NCBI GenBank assembly: GCA_017889585.1
Contig: JAGFZX010000002.1
Coordinates: forward strand, 1-64,000
Source of the DNA: Bacillota bacterium
GTDB taxonomy: Bacteria > Bacillota > Negativicutes > DSM-13327
Length of the DNA: 64,000 nt
Direction of reading: 5' to 3'
In this document: positions 30,181 through 39,213 of the stretch, piece after piece
Numbering within the stretch: position 1 is the first letter of the stretch
Layout: the number at the start of each line of letters is the position of its first letter
The notes under the pieces: generated by a model
The model's input: the letters and a program-made list of their open reading frames with translations, nothing else
What the model was told of the DNA's origin: nothing
The model's database searches: none
Made by a program: the position numbers and the translations under genes

Positions 30181-30372
30181 ATGGCAATTACTAAAGAAAT
30201 GGGGATTGGCGAAGTAGTTGAAAAGAATCCTAAGACAATAGAAGTATTTCGTAATTATGGCATGGGTTGCTTTGGTTGTGCTGCCGCTCGTTTTGAAAAT
30301 ATCGAGCAAGGTGCAGTAGCTCATGGTATCAATATTGATGCATTGATCGCTGATCTCAACAAAATTGTTTAG
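30181..30372 (+). CDS. DUF1858-domain small protein
   Basis: ITKEMGIGEVVEKNPKTIEVFRNYGMGCFGCAAARFENIEQGAVAHGIN. Confidence 0.85.
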   Translation: MAITKEMGIGEVVEKNPKTIEVFRNYGMGCFGCAAARFENIEQGAVAHGINIDALIADLNKIV

Positions 30373-30441
30373 GCGAATGATCAAAAAAATATTTTTTTTG
30401 AATCGATTAAGCACAATGTGTGAAGAAAAGTGAATAATACA

Positions 30442-30505
30442 GCTGGTTGGACAAAATCCAAAGGCTAGAATGATATTTCTATGGAAATATTACTCTAGCC
30501 TTTTT
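30442..30505 (+). promoter_or_regulatory. Leader attenuator element 15
   Basis: gctggTTGGAcaaaaTCCAAaggctagaatgatatt...aatattactctagccttttt. Confidence 0.85.
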
Positions 30506-30535
30506 GTTTTTATAAAAGATTAGGAGGAATAAAAA

Positions 30536-31411
30536 ATGAGTAAAAAAATTAAGCAAATTGCTATTTATGGAAAAGGGGGAATTGGTAAATCCACCACGAC
30601 CTCTAATATTAGTGCAGCATTATCAACAATGGGCTATAAAGTCATGCAATTTGGTTGCGATCCTAAAGCCGATTCCACCAACACGTTGCGGGATGGTAGT
30701 TATATTCCAACAGTGCTCGATACACTGCGAGAGAAAAATAAGGTAAATGCCCAAGATGTAATTTTTCAAGGTTTCAATGGCGTGTATTGTGTGGAAGCAG
30801 GTGGACCAGCTCCAGGGGTTGGTTGTGCTGGCAGGGGGATTATTACTGCAGTACAATTATTAAAACAGTTAAACGTATATGAAGAATTAGACTTAGATGT
30901 AATCATTTATGATGTTTTAGGCGACGTAGTGTGCGGTGGTTTTGCCGTTCCAATACGTGAAGGCATTGCTGAGCATGTATTTACCGTATCATCCGCCGAC
31001 TTTATGGCTGTTTATGCCGCTAACAATTTGTTCAAAGGCATTCAAAAATATTCTAATTCAGGTGGTGCGTTGTTAGGTGGATTGATTGCCAATTCCATCA
31101 ATGCTCCTTACTCGAAAGATATCATTGATGATTTTGTTGCTAGAACCAAAACTCGCGTTGTGGAATATGTTCCTCGTTCAGTCACTGTAACCCAAGCTGA
31201 ACTGCAAGGCAAAACAACGATAGAAGCAGCGCCAAATTCGGAGCAAGCGAAAGTATACCAAAGTCTTGCGAAAAAAGTGATCGAAACTACAGAATCAAAG
31301 GTTCCTGCACCATTGGAAATAAGCGAACTTAGGGCGTGGGCTGCTACATGGGCTGATCACTTATTGGCAATGGAAACCGGTGAAGTACGCGGAAAAGCCT
31401 CAGGAATATAA
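30536..31411 (+). CDS. Nitrogenase iron protein-like (NifH-type)
   Basis: [50 protein letters not shown] (both cluster Cys present). Confidence 0.93.
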   Translation: MSKKIKQIAIYGKGGIGKSTTTSNISAALSTMGYKVMQFGCDPKADSTNTLRDGSYIPTVLDTLREKNKVNAQDVIFQGFNGVYCVEAGGPAPGVGCAGRGIITAVQLLKQLNVYEELDLDVIIYDVLGDVVCGGFAVPIREGIAEHVFTVSSADFMAVYAANNLFKGIQKYSNSGGALLGGLIANSINAPYSKDIIDDFVARTKTRVVEYVPRSVTVTQAELQGKTTIEAAPNSEQAKVYQSLAKKVIETTESKVPAPLEISELRAWAATWADHLLAMETGEVRGKASGI

Positions 31412-31423
31412 TAGAGAAAAACA

Positions 31424-31515
31424 AGCTGATCCGATTAGAGTGAAGGCTGCCAGAGAAAGTGGTGTAGCATAGAACCGCGTAGAACCTCTCGTTCTACGCG
31501 GTTCCTTCTTGACAA
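31424..31515 (+). promoter_or_regulatory. Degenerate leader element 16 plus separate hairpin
   Basis: gctgatccgattagagtgaaggctgcc, then gaaccgcgtagaacctctcgttctacgcggttcc hairpin. Confidence 0.45.
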
Positions 31516-31635
31516 CTCGAGAGTTAGATATTGACACAATAAACATAAAATGTTAGTATAATTTTAAATTATTGAGTAGTTTTGTACCTTTTTAAAAGAG
31601 TAGATCACCACCTTCCATACCATAAATACCTAACT

Positions 31636-31696
31636 AACTGATCAGTAAACTGAAGGTTGGAGTAATCGTGATGATTGCTTCAACCTGTTTTTTTTT
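31636..31696 (+). promoter_or_regulatory. Leader attenuator element 17
   Basis: aactgaTCAGtaaaCTGAaggttggagtaatc...gattgcttcaacctgttttttttt (ACU/GGU outer variant). Confidence 0.83.
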
Positions 31697-31735
31697 GTTA
31701 AAAATTTTTAAATATCGATAAAAGAGGGGATTAAC

Positions 31736-32914
31736 ATGGCTAACAAAACAGAAATTTCTTTTAGGACACAGTGTATTCATACAGGTAATGGGATTGACAA
31801 AGAAACGGGCGCAATCAGGCGTCCCATTACAATGGCAAACAGCTATCGCCTTCCTGAAGATTCATCAACTCTTGACTGGAGTGATCCCAATCAATTAGTT
31901 TACACACGAAATACATCAGCAAACCAAATCTATCTTCAAGAGAAATTGGCTGCTCTTGAAGGGGGAGAAGATTGTGTCGTATTGAGTACAGGTGTTTCTG
32001 CCCTGGCTGGTGTATTTTTCACTTTTTTAGATAAAGATGCCCATATCATTTGTTCTAACGTGTCCTATGTGGCTGTATATCGATTGCTCAAAGAATATTT
32101 TCCCGATAAATATGGTGTAGAAACCACTCTTGTTGATACTGGAAATTTGGATGAAATAAAGAAGGCATTACGTCCCAATACAAAAATTATCCATATTGAA
32201 ACTCCTGGCAATCCCACGACCAGAGTTAGCGATATTGCTGAAATATCGAAAATTGCCCAGTCTGTTGGCGCATTACTTACGGTGGACAGTACCTTTGCCT
32301 CGCCTTTTTTACAACGGCCTCTTGAGCTTGGGGCGGATCTTGTTATACATAGTTTAACCAAGTACATTAATGGTCATGGGGATTCTATGGGAGGAGCTGT
32401 CATTGGTAGAAAGGACCTGATTGATCAAATAAAACGGCAGGCAATGGTTAATCTGGGAGGGGCTATCAGTCCATTTAATGCATGGCTCATCATGCGTGGC
32501 GCTGTAACCCTTCCTCTGCGCATGAAGCAACATAGCGAGAGTGCCATGAAAGTGGCTCGATTCTTGGAAGGACATTCATCTGTTGATTTTGTTGCTTATC
32601 CTGGTCTTGAGAGTCATCCGCAGCATGAAATTGCGAAAAAGCAAATGAGCATGTATTCGGGAGTTCTCTCCTTTGGACTGAAAGCAGACGTAGATACCCA
32701 TAATAAATTTGTTAATTCTCTTGAACTTATTGTTCCAGCTGTTTCTATTGGCCATGATGAGAGTCTTATTGTTTATACGGGTCCCAAAGATGAACGAAAT
32801 CATTTTTATCCGGATGAGTTTAAAAATGGGCATCTTAGATTCAGCGTGGGACTAGAAGAAGCTGATGATATTATTGCTGATCTGAAACAGGCATTTGAGA
32901 AATGTGGATTATAA
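31736..32914 (+). CDS. Trans-sulfuration PLP enzyme (cystathionine gamma-synthase / O-acetylhomoserine sulfhydrylase type)
   Basis: VYTRNTSANQIYLQEKLAALEGGEDCVVLSTGVSA, VDSTFASPFLQRPLELGADLVIHSLTKYINGHGDSMGG. Confidence 0.9.
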   Translation: MANKTEISFRTQCIHTGNGIDKETGAIRRPITMANSYRLPEDSSTLDWSDPNQLVYTRNTSANQIYLQEKLAALEGGEDCVVLSTGVSALAGVFFTFLDKDAHIICSNVSYVAVYRLLKEYFPDKYGVETTLVDTGNLDEIKKALRPNTKIIHIETPGNPTTRVSDIAEISKIAQSVGALLTVDSTFASPFLQRPLELGADLVIHSLTKYINGHGDSMGGAVIGRKDLIDQIKRQAMVNLGGAISPFNAWLIMRGAVTLPLRMKQHSESAMKVARFLEGHSSVDFVAYPGLESHPQHEIAKKQMSMYSGVLSFGLKADVDTHNKFVNSLELIVPAVSIGHDESLIVYTGPKDERNHFYPDEFKNGHLRFSVGLEEADDIIADLKQAFEKCGL

Positions 32915-33037
32915 TTCAATTATAGGTTTTAATGAAATCAATGGTTGGCAAACGTACAATGCAATTGATGCATAGTTTTTTGTTGACCCGTATTGTTGAG
33001 TATGATAATATACAAATAATCATAATATCAAGAGTCA

Positions 33038-33100
33038 GCTGATCAGAACACTGAAGGCTAAAGAATTCCTCCGTATGAGGGGCTTCTTTAGCCTTTTTTA
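33038..33100 (+). promoter_or_regulatory. Leader attenuator element 18
   Basis: gctgaTCAGaacaCTGAaggctaaagaattcc...cttctttagcctttttt. Confidence 0.87.
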
Positions 33101-33131
33101 TTTTTACTATTGAGCGTTAAAGGAAAAGGAG

Positions 33132-34820
33132 ATGAAGATGATGCAGAATACTTTATCTGAGGTTATTAGTACTGACATACTTATTATTGGTGGAGGAACA
33201 GCAGGGCCGATGGCGGCTTTGAAGGCGAAAAAGAGTCATCCTGATCTTGAGGTATTATTGATTGATAAGGCAACTGTTCGTCGTGGTGGTTCTATTTGTC
33301 GAGGCATGGATGCATACAATAATGTTGTTGTACCTGGTATTGCGACAGTTGAGGACTATGTAGAATCCATTCGTATGATGACAGATGGTATATTTGATGC
33401 GAAGTTGGCCCAAATAACCGCGGAACATAGTTTTACGATACTTAAGGAATTGGAAACATGGGGCGTTGCCGAGTTCCCTAAGGATGCTAATGGAGAATAT
33501 CTAGTTTCTCAATTCCATCCGAAAGGCAAGTTTCTTGCAGAAATGCGTGGTGATATAAAACCTAAAATGGAACAACTTGTACAAGAACAAGGGGTCAGGA
33601 TTCTAAATAGAACGATGGCAACAAAAATACTAACGAATAATGGACGTGCTGTAGGAGCTACGTTGTTTAATATTCGTACAGGCGAGTTTACTGTTTGCAA
33701 GGCGAAAGCAGTTATTATCTGTGCTGGTGGTCAAGGACGTTTTGCTTTGCCAGATAGTGGCTATTTATTTGGAACTTTTGACTGTCCATATAACGCAGGA
33801 GATGGGTTTTCACTGGTGTATCATGCTGGTGGAGAACTTAGGAATATGGAATATATGTCCATGTCGCCAATGGTAAAAGATTATGAAGGACCTGGCCATT
33901 CCACATTTACTAGACATGGAGCGTATTTAGTGAATGTTATTGGTGAACGATTTTTACTAAAGTATAGTCATTTGGCAGAAAAAGCTCCAGCAGGAATTCG
34001 ATCTAAAGCGATGCATACGGAAATTGCCGAGGGACGTGGTCCTATTTACTACGACTTGCGCCATCTGTCACCTGAGACTATTGAAATGATTAAAGAGGGA
34101 ATTTTTGCCGCAGAACGACCGACGGAAAAAGAATTTTTTGAACTAAAAGGCATTGATATAGGTCAAGATTTAGTGGAACTTACGCTGTGTGGTCCTAATT
34201 TATGTGGTGGTCATGCACCGTCGGGAGTTGTTATTAATGAATATGGAGAAACAACGGTACCAGGTTTATACGCCGCTGGTGATGTAGCTTCTTCTGGATG
34301 GGGATTTGTTGGAGCCGCGTGGGTTTTTGGTACTTTGGCTGCTGAGCATGCTGGGCAAACAGTGGGTGATCTTCCAGAGCCTACTGTAGATTTACAACAG
34401 ATAGAGACTGAAAAACAAAGAATTTTTGCATCATTTGAACACCAAAGTGAAATTGAACCTGAGGAATTAGAATATAAAATACGCCGAATGGTCAAACCGT
34501 CTCTGGCATCACCAAAGACTGGCCCAAGACTTACAATTGCCTTACAGTATATTGAACAGTTTCGGCGTGATATAGAAAAAGTGAGAGCCCAAGATTATCA
34601 CCAAGTGATGAAAGTGTTAGAAATAGCAGCGATTATAGATTCCTTTGAAATGTCGGTCAAAGCATCCCTCGCCAGAACTGAAAGTCGTTGGGGGTATGCT
34701 CACTACAGGGTTGATTATCCAGAGCAAGATGCATCGTGGGGGAAAAACTTCGTGGTTATCAATAAGGATACAGTAACTGGTGAGATGATAACTAGGAAAA
34801 AACTTGTTCCTGGATATTGA
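33132..34820 (+). CDS. AprA/fumarate-reductase-like FAD flavoprotein
   Basis: DILIIGGGTAGPMAALKAKK, RRGGSICRGMDAYNN, GRFALPDSGYLFGTFDCPYNAGDG, GGHAPSGVVINEYGETTVPGLYAAGDVAS. Confidence 0.85.
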   Translation: MKMMQNTLSEVISTDILIIGGGTAGPMAALKAKKSHPDLEVLLIDKATVRRGGSICRGMDAYNNVVVPGIATVEDYVESIRMMTDGIFDAKLAQITAEHSFTILKELETWGVAEFPKDANGEYLVSQFHPKGKFLAEMRGDIKPKMEQLVQEQGVRILNRTMATKILTNNGRAVGATLFNIRTGEFTVCKAKAVIICAGGQGRFALPDSGYLFGTFDCPYNAGDGFSLVYHAGGELRNMEYMSMSPMVKDYEGPGHSTFTRHGAYLVNVIGERFLLKYSHLAEKAPAGIRSKAMHTEIAEGRGPIYYDLRHLSPETIEMIKEGIFAAERPTEKEFFELKGIDIGQDLVELTLCGPNLCGGHAPSGVVINEYGETTVPGLYAAGDVASSGWGFVGAAWVFGTLAAEHAGQTVGDLPEPTVDLQQIETEKQRIFASFEHQSEIEPEELEYKIRRMVKPSLASPKTGPRLTIALQYIEQFRRDIEKVRAQDYHQVMKVLEIAAIIDSFEMSVKASLARTESRWGYAHYRVDYPEQDASWGKNFVVINKDTVTGEMITRKKLVPGY

Positions 34821-34842
34821 ATTTAGAAAGGGGTTGTAGGTA

Positions 34843-35043
34843 GTGCCAATTAAAGTAGATGTTAAAAAATGTATAGGTTGTAGTCGATGTGTAAGGGAAT
34901 GTCCTGGTGATGTCCTTTGTATGGATCCAAAAACCAAACGACCTATTAATAAATATAAAAATGATTGTTGGTATTGTGGGGTATGTGTGATTGAGTGTCC
35001 AGTCGGAGCTGCAGAAATGGAGTTTCCGATTCTAATTGTATAA
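34843..35043 (+). CDS. 4Fe-4S ferredoxin (AprB-like small subunit)
   Basis: CIGCSRCVRECPGDVLCMDP, CWYCGVCVIECPVGA; GTG start. Confidence 0.88.
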   Translation: MPIKVDVKKCIGCSRCVRECPGDVLCMDPKTKRPINKYKNDCWYCGVCVIECPVGAAEMEFPILIV

Positions 35044-35095
35044 TAGATCATAAGTTAATGGAGATAAAGTGAAGGGAGTTGAACTCAAAATCGCA

Positions 35096-35857
35096 ATGAA
35101 ACTAAAAACACTGAAAAATGTAATAAACTATATTAGTTTTCCTATTTTGATTTTAATTATTTGGGAGATTGTTGTTAGATTAAAGATTGTTCCATTAATG
35201 ATTTTACCATCTATCGAGAGTATTGCTGATACTTTTATAGACGAAGCAACAAGTGGCCAATTGCTTGCTGATGTAACGATTAGTCTGAGAAGAGTCATGG
35301 AAGGATATCTAATCGCAGTTGTTCTGGGAATTTCCTTTGGTGTATTTATGGGGATTTCATCACGGGTAAATAAATTTTTTTCCCTTGTATTTGATGGAAT
35401 ACGGCAGATACCTCCAATGGCTTGGATTCCGCTACTTATCTTGTGGTTTGGTATAGGAGAAACTTCTAAGGTTGTTATTATTGTTAAGAGTGCATTTTTC
35501 CCAATTCTATTAAATACAATGAGTGGCATTAAAAATACACCAAAAGACTATATTGAAGTGGCGATGCTTCATAATATTACAAAGTTTGATTTATTTAGAA
35601 AAGTATATTTTCCTGCAGCGATACCATCTATATTTGTAGGTTTGAGACTTGGTCTAGGTGTTTCTTGGACAGTCGTCGTAGCAGCCGAACTGATTGCGGC
35701 AACCTCTGGTATCGGATATAGGATAAGCGATGCTAGAAGTCTCATGCGAGCTGATTTAGTGATTGTTGGCATGATCGTCATCGGTGCAGTCGGTGTACTC
35801 ATGGATAATGCTTTAACAAACATTTCAAAGCATATGATCAGATGGCAAAAAGCATAG
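35096..35857 (+). CDS. ABC transporter permease (SsuC/TauC-like)
   Basis: FDGIRQIPPMAWIPLLILWFGIGETSKVVIIVKSAFFPILLNTMSGI. Confidence 0.88.
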   Translation: MKLKTLKNVINYISFPILILIIWEIVVRLKIVPLMILPSIESIADTFIDEATSGQLLADVTISLRRVMEGYLIAVVLGISFGVFMGISSRVNKFFSLVFDGIRQIPPMAWIPLLILWFGIGETSKVVIIVKSAFFPILLNTMSGIKNTPKDYIEVAMLHNITKFDLFRKVYFPAAIPSIFVGLRLGLGVSWTVVVAAELIAATSGIGYRISDARSLMRADLVIVGMIVIGAVGVLMDNALTNISKHMIRWQKA

Positions 35858-36666
35858 TAGTGGATGGAAATGGAGGGAGTCATGTGTCGGTGGGAAACAA
35901 AAAAGATCTTGTGATAAAAGATTTACATAAAGGATTCATTGTCAATAATGAGGAGATTGATATTCTTACAGATATCAATCTGAACGTAGCAGAAGGTGAA
36001 TTTCTAAGTATCGTTGGACATAGTGGGTGTGGGAAGAGTACTCTGCTTAAAATTATAGCAGGACTAGTCGATTATTCAGTTGGGATGGTTACTTTTGGCG
36101 GAGGTGAAATTCGAAAACCAGGGACAGATAGAGGAATGGTATTTCAAGAGCATAGGCTTTTGCCATGGCTTACGGTTACAGAAAATATAGATTTTGGTTT
36201 ATATAATATTACGAAAGAACAAAAAGAAGCCATTATCGCAGAGCACATAGAACTTGTTGGCTTAAAAGGATTTGAGAATGCATATCCCCACCAGTTATCA
36301 GGTGGTATGGCGCAACGTGCAGCGATGGCCAGGGCATTGGTAAATAAACCGCAGGTGTTATTGCTAGATGAACCGTTTGGTGCGCTCGATGCACTTACAA
36401 GAATTATGATGCAGAAAGAAATATTACGGATATGGAAAAAAGAAAAAATGACTATGATTCTTGTGACTCATGATATTGATGAAGCCATCTATCTTGGTGA
36501 TCGTGTAGTAGTTATGTCATCAAGACCAGGTAAAATAAGGAAAATATTGCCTGTGGAATTGGAGCGGCCTAGAGACAGAAGTAATGTTGAATTTGCTAAC
36601 ATTAGAAAAGTTATTTTTTCTGAATTTTTTGCTGATGAAAAACAGTATCTAGATTATGCTATATAA
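35842..36666 (+). CDS. ABC transporter ATPase (SsuB/TauB-like)
   Basis: GHSGCGKSTLLKIIAGL, HQLSGGMAQRAAMARALVNKPQVLLLDEPFGALDALTR. Confidence 0.9.
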   Translation: MAKSIVVDGNGGSHVSVGNKKDLVIKDLHKGFIVNNEEIDILTDINLNVAEGEFLSIVGHSGCGKSTLLKIIAGLVDYSVGMVTFGGGEIRKPGTDRGMVFQEHRLLPWLTVTENIDFGLYNITKEQKEAIIAEHIELVGLKGFENAYPHQLSGGMAQRAAMARALVNKPQVLLLDEPFGALDALTRIMMQKEILRIWKKEKMTMILVTHDIDEAIYLGDRVVVMSSRPGKIRKILPVELERPRDRSNVEFANIRKVIFSEFFADEKQYLDYAI

Positions 36667-37759
36667 CAATAGAGGGGGAATGAAGAATATGTTAGAAAAT
36701 ATTGTTGCCAGGTTAAGAAAGAAAGAGATCATAAGAAGCGTTGTAGCATTTGTCATGTTGAGTATTGTTAGCTTAGCTTTTGCAGGATGCAGCTCAAATG
36801 ATAAAGTTACAAGTAGCCAACAAAATGCAAAAGATAGCAGTAGTGCAAAGCAAGGGGAGCGAATCTTAAAAATTGGATCCCCATCGTCGGGGTCACCTTT
36901 TCCTGGTGACTTATTAGGGATTGCACTAGAGAAAGGTTTTTTACATGAAGAACTTGCTAAAATTGGTGTGAAAGAAGAACATATACCCTTTACAGGCCAA
37001 GGACCAGCTGTCAACGAGGCTTTAGCTAGTAAAAATATTGATATTGCCGTTTATGCTGATATGCCTGCTATGATTGCAAAGTCACGGGGACTTGATATTT
37101 CCGTAGTAGCAGCGAATAATACAGCGTTTGCCATAGGAATTATTGTGAAAAAAGATTCACCGATTAACTCTATTCAAGATTTAAAAGGTAAGAAAATTGC
37201 TGTAGCAAAAGGAGCAATTGCTCATCGATTTTTAATTGAGGCATTAAAGGGGAATAATTTATCTGTTAATGATGTCCAAATTGTAAATATGACGACAGAT
37301 GCGGAATCCGCTTTAATTAGCGGTGATGTGGATGCATGGGTAGGAACAGGCACGATGGTTGCGTTATTGACAATTGATAAAAAAATAACAAAAATTATCG
37401 CAGAAAGTAAAAGTCATACTGATTGGGCTGGACTATTCATTACGGTAGCAAGAACTGATTATGCCAAGGAAAACGCTGACATTATCAGTGCATATATTAA
37501 AAGTCTGATTAGAGCAAAAGATTTTATTAAGCAAAATAAAGATGAAGCATATGGTATATGGACAAAAGCTAGCATTACTGTAGAATCAGCAAAATATATA
37601 AATGATAGAGATGATCTTTTTGAGGTGAGCATAACCGATCAAAGTATCAGTAAACTGAACGATACAAAAAAATTCTTGTTAAATGAAAAACTGATACAAA
37701 AAGATTTTGATACTGCAACATGGATAGATAAAAAATTTTATGAGCAAGCAATTAGATAA
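36656..37759 (+). CDS. ABC transporter substrate-binding lipoprotein
   Basis: Lipobox FAGCS; SBP features (DLKGKKIAVAKGAIAHRFLIEAL); start may be internal (36680-36690). Confidence 0.8.
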   Translation: MLYNNRGGMKNMLENIVARLRKKEIIRSVVAFVMLSIVSLAFAGCSSNDKVTSSQQNAKDSSSAKQGERILKIGSPSSGSPFPGDLLGIALEKGFLHEELAKIGVKEEHIPFTGQGPAVNEALASKNIDIAVYADMPAMIAKSRGLDISVVAANNTAFAIGIIVKKDSPINSIQDLKGKKIAVAKGAIAHRFLIEALKGNNLSVNDVQIVNMTTDAESALISGDVDAWVGTGTMVALLTIDKKITKIIAESKSHTDWAGLFITVARTDYAKENADIISAYIKSLIRAKDFIKQNKDEAYGIWTKASITVESAKYINDRDDLFEVSITDQSISKLNDTKKFLLNEKLIQKDFDTATWIDKKFYEQAIR

Positions 37760-37818
37760 AAATTGAAGAAAATTAGAAACTTCCTATTGCTGATGCTGTA
37801 GTCTTTCTGCTACTTCGT

Positions 37819-37876
37819 GACCGACTGGAAAAACCAGAGGCCGGAAAGTTTGATTATGATCAAGCTCTCCGGCCTC
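37819..37876 (+). promoter_or_regulatory. Leader attenuator element 19 (CCGA variant)
   Basis: gaccgaCTGGaaaaaCCAGaggccggaaag...ctctccggcctct. Confidence 0.75.
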
Positions 37877-38049
37877 TATGTATAATCAACGCCATTCTTG
37901 CCTGATTGAATCTTTTGCGTCATTGCACAATAACCAAGGTTATAAGCAAGGAACGGATTTGGTGCAAGATTGCCGAAATTTTTTGGATTTAGTAGAAAAA
38001 AAGCATAGGCGGATAGGACTAATTATTTTAGTAGAAGAAGGTGATAGAT

Positions 38050-38835
38050 ATGAGAGATCATATATGGTTAAGTAGTAGAAAGAAACGTTTATCTCTTATG
38101 GTTCACAGGCCTGCTGGTTTTGCGCAAGGAACACCGGTAGTTATATTGTGTCATGGATTTACCGCCGATAAAATTGGTGCTAATCAGTTGACAAAAAATC
38201 TGGCTGACTTTATAGAACAACTCGGTTATGGCGTTGTGCGCTTTGATTATGCCGGATCGGGAGATAGTGAAGGAGACTTTGCGAGCGATACCAGCGTAGC
38301 TGGCTGGCGGCAGGATTTAGAAAGTATATTAAGGTGGGTTCATGAGCAGGCTGACTTTAAACAATCCCCAATCGTGTTATACGGACACAGCCTTGGCGGG
38401 TTGGTTGTTTTAACCCATCCAGCTGATGATACAAGGATTGTTGCACGCATTGCTTTTGCACCGGTAACGCAGGCAGTAGAAAATTTCCGTGATATTATTT
38501 TCGGACAAGATTTGTGGCAGCAGGCTTTACAGGGAGAAAGTATAAAGAATTTTTATGGACGTGCCTTTACGTTAAACCCACAGTTTGTGGAAGATCTAGT
38601 TGCTAATACGTATAATCCCACTGAAAATTTAGTAGGAACAGAGCAACCTATGTTATTTATTCACGGTACGGCTGATGATGTAGTGCCTTTGGCAGGAACA
38701 CAAGTCGTATATGCTGCTTACAGCGGCCAGAAAGAACTGGCCATAACTGATTTTGATCACGTTGCCGCTGGACAGCAGAACGAATTGCAGCAGATAATAC
38801 GTAAGTGGCTCGCTGACCAGTTTCCAAGGGAATAG
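38050..38835 (+). CDS. Alpha/beta hydrolase
   Basis: VILCHGFTADK, YGHSLGGLVVL, FIHGTADDVVPL. Confidence 0.85.
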   Translation: MRDHIWLSSRKKRLSLMVHRPAGFAQGTPVVILCHGFTADKIGANQLTKNLADFIEQLGYGVVRFDYAGSGDSEGDFASDTSVAGWRQDLESILRWVHEQADFKQSPIVLYGHSLGGLVVLTHPADDTRIVARIAFAPVTQAVENFRDIIFGQDLWQQALQGESIKNFYGRAFTLNPQFVEDLVANTYNPTENLVGTEQPMLFIHGTADDVVPLAGTQVVYAAYSGQKELAITDFDHVAAGQQNELQQIIRKWLADQFPRE

Positions 38836-39002
38836 CTGCAATTGAATGGGGAAGACACGAATGCTAGTGAAATCTTCCAGGGATTACAAGCGGAAAGTGC
38901 ATTCCTTTTGGCTGATTTAATAAGTAATAAGTAATAAGTAATATAGTACTTGCATTTTTAGGCTAATATAAGTATAATATATTAAAATATCATATAGTGA
39001 TA

Positions 39003-39069
39003 TGACTGATTGGGATGAACCAAAGGTCAGAAAAATTTTCCCAAGGGGAATGTTTTTCTGACCTTTTTT
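39003..39069 (+). promoter_or_regulatory. Leader attenuator element 20
   Basis: tgactgaTTGGgatgaaCCAAaggtcagaaaaatttcc...gtttttctgacctttttt. Confidence 0.85.
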
Positions 39070-39095
39070 CGTTTTTTAAATTAGGAGGAATAAGG

Positions 39096-39183
39096 ATGAG
39101 AAAAAAGATTAAACAAATTGCTATTTATGGAAAAGGGGGAATTGGTAATCGGCGAAGTGCGCTGTAAAGCAGAAGGAATTTAG
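39096..39183 (+). pseudogene. nifH remnant: P-loop N-terminus joined to extreme C-terminus
   Basis: atgagaaaaaagattaaacaaattgctatttatggaaaagggggaattggta|atcggcgaagtgcgctgtaaagcagaaggaatttag, matching both ends of the nifH-like gene at 30536-31411. Confidence 0.9.
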
Positions 39184-39213
39184 TACTGCTAGTGCAGAAA
39201 GGAGAGATGAAAA

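Noticed and set aside
33132-35043. Dissimilatory sulfate reduction locus
   Set aside because: AprA/AprB-like genes are present, but no sat, dsrAB or qmo genes are visible and an importer operon follows directly.
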